Source of the DNA: a virus
Virus record (IMG/VR): IMGVR_UViG_3300010397_000026
Span: 1 to 43,130 of that record
Direction: 5' to 3' (one strand)
DNA: 43,130 nt
Numbering within the stretch: the stretch's first letter is position 1; each line of letters starts with the position of its first letter. Positions 38,404 to 43,130 of this stretch are shown here, in pieces. Position numbers and translations under genes: made by a program. The notes under the pieces are model-generated. The model ran no database searches, was not told the origin of the DNA, and worked only from the letters and a program-made list of their open reading frames with translations.

Positions 38404-39203
38404 TGAACACTATAGACACATTACAAATTGTTGACCCAAATGCGCAACAGCCATTCACGGGTCCATCGTTAAAATTTTTACAAGACGCATTTAAAGATGC
38501 AATAAATGGTGTTGCGGGTGGAATTGTTGGGAACTCGTATTCTCTCGGAGTGATTTATGTGTTAGCTGGTTGCCAAAGAACAGGAGCTGCAGATGGAGAC
38601 GTAAGCGGCGCAGTATCCGTAACCCAAGGGTATATTATTTATAATAAAGAGGTGTATTTTGTTCCCGCGTTTTCAACTACAAACATAGCTGGAAATACTT
38701 TGTATTCTGCACTTGCAAGCACAAGTGTTGCTCCCGACCCTGTTTTATTCAGCGATTTAAGTAGTAAAAATGTTCATTTACAACGCCAATGGAATATTTC
38801 GCAAGCTAACAGCGGAAGTAACCCTCAAAGCGGTTGGGTGTATTTATATGATTCGTGGCATTATGTAGGAACAACAGGGGAGCCGGCATTTCAAAATTCA
38901 TTTGTAAATATAAATTCAGGGACTGCCAGGTTGAGATACAGAACAGAAAAATTATCAAATTTGATGGTTAGCGGATATATAACGAATAGTGGTGGCAATT
39001 TTACCGCTGAAACCACAATATTTACATTGCCTGCCGGATATAGGCCAAATACAGAAAGAATAGTAACCGCAAGCGGAACAGATGACGCCGGAGCTTACTT
39101 TGCTTGTTTTTTACGATTTGCAACAAATGGAGACGTCTCTATTAAGCCGTACGGATCAAGTAAATCTTTTTTCTTAACCGGAATATTGATCCCATTAGAT
39201 TAA
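38403..39203 (+). CDS. Tail fibre protein without signal peptide
   Basis: A 266-aa protein. N-terminal QPFTGPSLKFLQDAFKDAINGVAGGI is a typical fibre attachment start; the middle is beta-rich with SVTQGYIIYNKEVYFVP; the end has FTLPAGYRPNTERIV and a final strand FFLTGILIPLD, as in fibre tips. It is the only fibre-like gene that lacks an export signal. Followed by an intrinsic terminator. Confidence 0.75.
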   Translation: MNTIDTLQIVDPNAQQPFTGPSLKFLQDAFKDAINGVAGGIVGNSYSLGVIYVLAGCQRTGAADGDVSGAVSVTQGYIIYNKEVYFVPAFSTTNIAGNTLYSALASTSVAPDPVLFSDLSSKNVHLQRQWNISQANSGSNPQSGWVYLYDSWHYVGTTGEPAFQNSFVNINSGTARLRYRTEKLSNLMVSGYITNSGGNFTAETTIFTLPAGYRPNTERIVTASGTDDAGAYFACFLRFATNGDVSIKPYGSSKSFFLTGILIPLD

Positions 39204-39245
39204 GATAATTAAAATAAAGGGTTTGTTAGTTTCTCCCTTGTTTTG

Positions 39246-39270
39246 GCTCGATGAAAATCGGGCTTTTTTT
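39246..39270 (+). terminator. Intrinsic terminator after tail fibre
   Basis: GCTCGAT (39246-39252), GAAA tetraloop, ATCGGGC (39257-39263) and seven T (39264-39270). One G-T wobble. A strong plus-strand terminator closing the head/baseplate operon. Confidence 0.9.
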
Positions 39271-39493
39271 ATTTGCTGGATTTGGGCCTTTTCTTTTCTT
39301 CGTCAGATAACGAATTGTAAATATCAATTAGCTTTTTCTTTTCATCTTCTCCGAGCGAATCTTGATGTTTTTTAACTATCATGTTTACCCGTGAACTCTT
39401 TGATAATCCAAGGAGATAAGACTCCGCTATTATCAACTTTTCTGAAAAATCATTTGGATAAAATGATATAAGATTAGGACTTCTGCTTACCAT
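39269..39493 (-). CDS. Divergent small protein, putative regulator
   Basis: 74 aa from ATG 39493 (MVSRSPNLISFYPNDFSEKLI). A TTG at 39511 lies inside the promoter and is rejected. Helical middle (LGLSKSSRVNMIVKKHQDSL) and a Lys/Glu-rich end. It is the only minus-strand gene in the late region, transcribed away from the protease/scaffold gene. A possible ribbon-helix-helix or small helical DNA-binding protein; no family match claimed. Confidence 0.6.
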   Translation of the reverse strand: MVSRSPNLISFYPNDFSEKLIIAESYLLGLSKSSRVNMIVKKHQDSLGEDEKKKLIDIYNSLSDEEKKRPKSSK

Positions 39494-39508
39494 GTATTTT
39501 GAGTTTCC

Positions 39509-39577
39509 CAAAAGTAAAAAAATGTTTTTATACTATACTATACTACAAAGGCATATTTGCAAAAAAGGTATAGTATA
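39509..39577. promoter_or_regulatory. Divergent promoters with TATACTATA operators
   Basis: Minus strand: TACTTTTG at 39516-39509 for the gene at 39493. Plus strand: overlapping TATACTATA at 39529-39537 and 39534-39542, CATATTTG (39552-39559) as -7 candidate, and the inverted copy GTATAGTATA at 39568-39577 just before ATG 39588. TATACTATAC and GTATAGTATA form a 10-bp perfect dyad across the rightward promoter. Confidence 0.65.
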
Positions 39578-39587
39578 ATTTCACGTC

Positions 39588-40766
39588 ATGAATTATTGCA
39601 TTAACCCGGAATCTGACGAACCAATTTTTACGCTCTTTGACCAGATCGGTAAGGACGAAGATAAACCTTTCGACGCTTTCATTGATGGAAACCTATTTGC
39701 CCGTGAACTTCTTTATATGGATGGTGAGGGTAAAAAAAGAATCCAAATTTGGATAAACTCAGAAGGCGGTTCTGTAAAAGATGGATACAGCATTATATCG
39801 GCAATCTTAAAAACAAAAACGCGTGTTGATGTTTTAGTAATGGGTATAGCCTACTCTATTGCTGGGGTAATAGCGCTGATGGGTAAAAAAGTGGAAGCGA
39901 TGGATTATGCTACATTAATGTATCACAATCCATTCAATCCTGATGGGACAAAAGATGAAGGACTTGAAGTTATAAAAAAATCACTTGTAATTGCAGTTGC
40001 GTCAAGAACCGGCAAAAGCGAAGATGAGGTAATAAAAATATTCGACGCTACTACATTTTATACAGCAGAGAAAGCGAAAAAAGAGGGGTTTGTAGATGTA
40101 ATAATATCGGCAGGGGATGTAAATGCTCCCAAGACAAATGACAGTAAAGAGGCAAAACAAAAATACGCAGTAAGTTACTTAAACAAATTTAAAAATCCAA
40201 AAAATAAAGAAATGACACCAGAAGAAATAAAAGCGCACATAGCTGATGGTATCGCTGCCGGCATTGCTGCCTTAGAAGCTAAAAACAAAAAGAAAAAAGA
40301 CGAGGACGAGGACGAAGATGAGGACAAAAAGAAAATGAAAAAAACTTTAGCCGAAGCTGAAGATAAAATAAAAGCTTACGAGGCCGATGAAAAGGCTCGC
40401 CAAAAAGCAGAGGATGAGGATAAAAAAACAAAAGCAAAAGCGCAAGCAAAAGCAAAAATAGAATCTGTCTTGAAAACAAAAAACCTTTCAATAGAAGAAA
40501 AGGTTGTTAATAATTACGTGGAAATGGCAGGAGAAACAGAAGAAGGGTTAAATAAGGTCGTTGAAACAATTGAAGCGATACCAACAACAAAAACAGCCGC
40601 TAAAATGACGTTCACGAGTGAGGTAGATGCAAAATTGGGCATCCCTTCTCTTAAAAGCGCAGGCGCAAATCCTGATGGAACACCCATTGCGGGAGACACA
40701 AAAGAAGTTGTTAATGCTATCAATGCTTTCGACTTTAAAGCGTATAACAAAAGAAAAAAGTTTTAA
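39588..40766 (+). CDS. ClpP-type prohead protease fused to scaffold
   Basis: A 392-aa protein. The N-terminal 175 residues are an S14 protease: IWINSEGGSV (oxyanion region), Ser90 in MGIAYSIAG, His113 in TLMYHNPF. Residues 209-392 are scaffold-like: charged coiled coil with poly-acid (KKKKDEDEDEDEDKKK), then a C-terminal capsid-binding end. In lambda and similar phages the protease removes the scaffold after head assembly. Confidence 0.9.
   Translation: MNYCINPESDEPIFTLFDQIGKDEDKPFDAFIDGNLFARELLYMDGEGKKRIQIWINSEGGSVKDGYSIISAILKTKTRVDVLVMGIAYSIAGVIALMGKKVEAMDYATLMYHNPFNPDGTKDEGLEVIKKSLVIAVASRTGKSEDEVIKIFDATTFYTAEKAKKEGFVDVIISAGDVNAPKTNDSKEAKQKYAVSYLNKFKNPKNKEMTPEEIKAHIADGIAAGIAALEAKNKKKKDEDEDEDEDKKKMKKTLAEAEDKIKAYEADEKARQKAEDEDKKTKAKAQAKAKIESVLKTKNLSIEEKVVNNYVEMAGETEEGLNKVVETIEAIPTTKTAAKMTFTSEVDAKLGIPSLKSAGANPDGTPIAGDTKEVVNAINAFDFKAYNKRKKF
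40212..40766 (+). CDS. Possible internal-start scaffold protein
   Basis: In-frame ATG at 40212 (residue 209, MTPEEIKAHIADG) follows an A-rich leader (AATAAAGAA). It would give a 184-aa scaffold without the protease, like lambda Nu3 inside C. Inferred from the plan of the protein; not proven. Confidence 0.45.
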   Translation: MTPEEIKAHIADGIAAGIAALEAKNKKKKDEDEDEDEDKKKMKKTLAEAEDKIKAYEADEKARQKAEDEDKKTKAKAQAKAKIESVLKTKNLSIEEKVVNNYVEMAGETEEGLNKVVETIEAIPTTKTAAKMTFTSEVDAKLGIPSLKSAGANPDGTPIAGDTKEVVNAINAFDFKAYNKRKKF

Positions 40767-40785
40767 CAATAAATAAATAAAAAAG

Positions 40786-42006
40786 ATGAAAAAAGTAAGT
40801 TTATCGGGGTATGTAAAGGCAATTGCGATGTTAGCTATTCAGGCTACAATCTATTCGTATGCTTTGGGTTTTTTAGGTGTTAACGTTTCATTTACCGGCG
40901 TATTTGTTTCGCTTTTTGCTTTAAATATTGCAATAGGCTTTACAAAGTCAGTTTTAAAATACAAAGCAATGTCAGGGTTGTTGTATGATGACACACTTGT
41001 TATTAATGATACGTCTTATGCCGGAACAGTTGCGCCGTATTACATTATACCCGCACTTTTCAGTTTTGATTCGATCATTAAAAAAGTAGTGTATCTAAAA
41101 GATGGTATCAAAAAACAACACACCATCCCTACCATGGATTTTTCAGGGCCATTGCAACCACGCGTTGCAACTCCTACACAATCCGGCGGAAACATCACAA
41201 TTGACAAACGTCAATTGGTTCCTAAAGACACCATGGCTTTTCAATTGGTTAACCCTCGTAATTTTGAGGTTCATTGGGATGCAGAAAATTTATCACAAAC
41301 ATTATTGACCCGCCAATTGCCTGCAACAGCAGAAAATTACATTATGTTATTGCTTTTAGGGCGTTCTTTTGAGCAATTTGAAGTAATGACATGGCAAGGG
41401 TCAACACAATACGCTAATAACGTAAATGTACCTCAATTTAACCCTGATGGAAGTGTTAACCCATACTATCAATTACAATTTGTTGATGGTTTAATTAAAC
41501 GTATGATCGCTGATTCGGCTGTGTATAAAGTTGCTTCGCCGGTAGCATTGACAAGCTCAAATATTGGCGCTTCTTTGTTAAGCTTATACCAATCAGTTGC
41601 AACAAACAACCGCGCATTGCTTGCTCAGGCCAATTCTTATCAAAGAATGAAATTCTTAATGAGCTGGAATACTAAGCTTATCTATGAGGAGTATTTAACA
41701 AATCAGCCATACAAAAACAACGATACTACCGAAGCTGGTATTATGCGTTACAAAGGTTGGGAAATTGAAGTTCTTGCCGGTATGCCTGACAATACAATTG
41801 TTTTCACCGAAGCGATGGCAACACCTGAGGGTAACTTATGGGTGGGAATGAACAGCACTTTAGATGAAAACTTTATGTTGCAACGTTTTTTACCAGCATC
41901 AGAGCTATTCTTCTTCAAAATGTTAATGAAAATTGACGTTAACTATGGACGTTCTGAAAAAGTGTTTTTATACACAACTCTAACAGCAAACAGCTTTATT
42001 CAATAA
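40786..42006 (+). CDS. Major capsid protein with hydrophobic N-terminus
   Basis: A 406-aa protein after the protease/scaffold gene, with the size and layout of an HK97-fold capsid: LVPKDTMAFQLVNPRNFEVHWD, EYLTNQPYKNNDTTEAGIMRYKGWEIEVLAGMPDNTIVFTE, and a final strand MLMKIDVNYGRSEKVFLYT. Residues about 9-56 contain two very hydrophobic segments (AIAMLAIQATIYSYALGFLG; GVFVSLFALNIAIGF) instead of the usual charged delta domain. Leader AATAAATAAAAAAG. Confidence 0.8.
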   Translation: MKKVSLSGYVKAIAMLAIQATIYSYALGFLGVNVSFTGVFVSLFALNIAIGFTKSVLKYKAMSGLLYDDTLVINDTSYAGTVAPYYIIPALFSFDSIIKKVVYLKDGIKKQHTIPTMDFSGPLQPRVATPTQSGGNITIDKRQLVPKDTMAFQLVNPRNFEVHWDAENLSQTLLTRQLPATAENYIMLLLLGRSFEQFEVMTWQGSTQYANNVNVPQFNPDGSVNPYYQLQFVDGLIKRMIADSAVYKVASPVALTSSNIGASLLSLYQSVATNNRALLAQANSYQRMKFLMSWNTKLIYEEYLTNQPYKNNDTTEAGIMRYKGWEIEVLAGMPDNTIVFTEAMATPEGNLWVGMNSTLDENFMLQRFLPASELFFFKMLMKIDVNYGRSEKVFLYTTLTANSFIQ

Positions 42007-42025
42007 CCTTTAAAATAAAAAAGAA

Positions 42026-42475
42026 ATGAAAAAATTATTATTTGCTGCTTTGTTTGCAGTATCAACATTAACAGTATCGGCGCAACGTTTTAGTGCAACA
42101 GGGTTAAGTGGTGGAAATACCGGGGCCGACCTAAATTATTTTTCTTATACAAGAACACTGGCCAGCACGGATTCTATTCGTCCAAACGCTTTTAGATCAT
42201 ACTACACGTTTGATACTTTAAAGGCTGCAAAAACGCTTATTATAAAAACGTTTTCAGCTAAAAAGTTTGACGAAGTTTCTTTAGAATTTAAAGCAGACAC
42301 ATTAACCGCTGGGCGCGTTGTTACGTTTTCATCCGGTTCATCTGCTAATAGCTCTTTATTGTGGACCACAACTAGCGGAAACACAATAACTGTAAAGAAA
42401 CAAAAAAGCGCTATCGTTGTATTTATGTTTGACGGGACTTATTGGTGTGAAAAAAGTAGAAGTGTTCAGTATTAA
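42026..42475 (+). CDS. Exported beta-domain protein 1 (head/fibre-like)
   Basis: A 149-aa protein with signal peptide MKKLLFAALFAVSTLTVSAQ. The mature protein is beta-rich and ends with a domain (LEFKADTLTAGRVVTFSSG...AIVVFMFDGTYW) of the kind found at the tips of phage fibres. It is related to the next gene and to the end of the protein at 8227. Lies 19 bp after the capsid gene, where head decoration proteins usually sit, but a decoration protein would need no signal peptide. Confidence 0.75.
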   Translation: MKKLLFAALFAVSTLTVSAQRFSATGLSGGNTGADLNYFSYTRTLASTDSIRPNAFRSYYTFDTLKAAKTLIIKTFSAKKFDEVSLEFKADTLTAGRVVTFSSGSSANSSLLWTTTSGNTITVKKQKSAIVVFMFDGTYWCEKSRSVQY

Positions 42476-42493
42476 TTTTCTATAAAATAAACA

Positions 42494-42898
42494 ATGAAAA
42501 AAATATTTAGCTTCTTATTTGTACTTAGTTTTTGCGTTTCATTTGCTCAAAACACTTACAGATATACAGTTGTTCCGGGTAGCGACAATACTTATGCTAT
42601 ACCTCATAAAGCAATAACATATACGGCATATTCAGCTACTTTGACGGTTACACCTCAGAACGAAGAAACTGTATTTGATTTCGCTTCTTTAACAGGAAAC
42701 CTTACTTTAAATGTAAATAAAGTAAATTCTTTTTGTGGAGATAAGATGTACTTTATTTTAAGAGCAACTACATCTACAAGAACCGTAACGTGGGGTACAA
42801 ATATAACTGGATTAGCAAGCACATTAAGTGTAGCAACGACAGCTACCAAAGTTGTTATTATGGTATTTGATGGCACCAATTGGGTTCAAGTTCAATAA
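42494..42898 (+). CDS. Exported beta-domain protein 2 (head/fibre-like)
   Basis: A 134-aa protein with signal peptide MKKIFSFLFVLSFCVSFAQ (cut before Q or after). The mature part (FDFASLTGNLTLNV...MYFILRATTSTRTVTWGTNITG...VVIMVFDGTNW) matches the tail/head-fibre beta domain. Paralogue of the upstream gene; a tandem duplication is likely. Leader TATAAAATAAACA. Confidence 0.75.
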   Translation: MKKIFSFLFVLSFCVSFAQNTYRYTVVPGSDNTYAIPHKAITYTAYSATLTVTPQNEETVFDFASLTGNLTLNVNKVNSFCGDKMYFILRATTSTRTVTWGTNITGLASTLSVATTATKVVIMVFDGTNWVQVQ

Positions 42899-42923
42899 AA
42901 AAAACAAACTAAAAACTATAAAA

Positions 42924-43130
42924 ATGAAATCAAAAGTATCACAAGATTTGCAAAATACAGTCGCCGAGCATGCGCATATTGACAAAGTTTATTTTGATAA
43001 AGATGGTAATCATTATCTAAATGTTCATTCGTTTGCCCCAAAAACAGAAAAAGACAAACAATTAGGGGGCACTTATGGACGCATAGCTGTGTTTAGTAAA
43101 GTTGATGAAAAAACGAATCATACAACAATA
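42924..43130 (+). CDS. Hypothetical structural-region protein, N-terminal part (continues at 1)
   Basis: ATG 42924 after the leader AAACTAAAAACTATAAAA: MKSKVSQDLQNTVAEHAHID, then a beta segment (KVYFDKDGNHYLNVHSF). The frame runs off the end and continues at base 124 of the window. Complete protein 126 aa. Confidence 0.85.
   Translation, partial: MKSKVSQDLQNTVAEHAHIDKVYFDKDGNHYLNVHSFAPKTEKDKQLGGTYGRIAVFSKVDEKTNHTTI
43008..43130. repeat. Terminal overlap, right copy
   Basis: Second copy of the 123-bp overlap; removing it gives a unique genome of about 43,007 bp. It lies inside the gene that starts at 42924 and ends at 297. Confidence 0.95.

Noticed and set aside
1-43130. Integrase, transposase, CI-type repressor, tRNA genes, toxin-antitoxin pair
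   Set aside because: I looked for catalytic motifs and cloverleaf-like sequences and found none I could support. Absence is by eye only; profile and tRNAscan searches would settle it.

Overview
The window is one complete or near-complete tailed-phage genome that was circular in assembly. Bases 1-123 are repeated exactly at 43008-43130, so the unique length is about 43,007 bp, and the gene broken by the ends (42924 to 297) reads straight through. The host is very probably a Bacteroidetes bacterium. Promoters match the TAnnTTTG / TTG type, start codons follow A-rich leaders without Shine-Dalgarno sequences, signal peptides end in the Bacteroidetes-style A-Q or G-Q junction, and many small proteins (YopX, LQNIYFALTGEEL-type, KVFNLGN-type) belong to families I associate with Bacteroidetes phages. 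The DNA is clearly AT-rich. I see no integrase, transposase or recognisable CI-type repressor, so a virulent life style is the simplest reading.

Layout. (1) 27.5-27.8 kb is a control region with divergent early promoters and a cluster of TTGTTAAYAA-like half-sites. (2) Leftward from 27.5 to 13.46 kb runs a long minus-strand early/middle block: many small proteins, a YopX protein, a methyltransferase-like protein, a Cys-Ser-x repeat protein with 49 perfect tripeptide units, an HNH homing endonuclease, RecT plus a PD-(D/E)XK exonuclease, an HNH protein, an HTH protein, a DNA methyltransferase, an Nmad1/DUF1599 protein, a replication-organiser protein and a DnaC-like helicase loader. Its distal end (16.2-13.5 kb) is an accessory cassette-like tract with inverted repeats between genes. 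(3) Rightward from 27.8 to 29.2 kb is a small early operon with membrane and secreted proteins, including an HEIVH metalloprotease-like protein. (4) Rightward from 29.2 kb through the junction to 13.45 kb is the late block. Its order is terminase, head-tail adaptor with an inserted domain, Mu-like portal (DUF935) and gpF-like head protein, tail completion, baseplate J, gpI-like and tail fibre, ClpP-type protease/scaffold, major capsid, two exported beta-domain proteins, contractile sheath, tube, frameshifted tail chaperone, tape measure, baseplate hub and spike, gp25-like wedge, LysM-like protein, three exported tail-fibre-like proteins, and a lysis module (two holin candidates, M15 endolysin, lipoprotein, patatin phospholipase). 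The gene set indicates a contractile-tailed phage with a Mu-like head module. The short tape measure (541 aa) suggests a tail of roughly 80 nm by the usual rule.

The least expected features are these. Seven proteins carry Sec signal peptides, and several look like virion surface domains. A sequence block AAAAATATACTATAAAAA lies 23-24 nt before a TAnnTTTG element that is itself exactly 4 nt before an ATG, in front of two late operons. The TATACTATA core recurs at the capsid operon promoter beside a divergent small gene. The Cys-Ser-x repeat array and an attC-like palindrome with 25-nt inverted repeats around one accessory gene also stand out. About ten small genes of 24-59 codons, several coupled to both neighbours by ATGA overlaps, are listed below.
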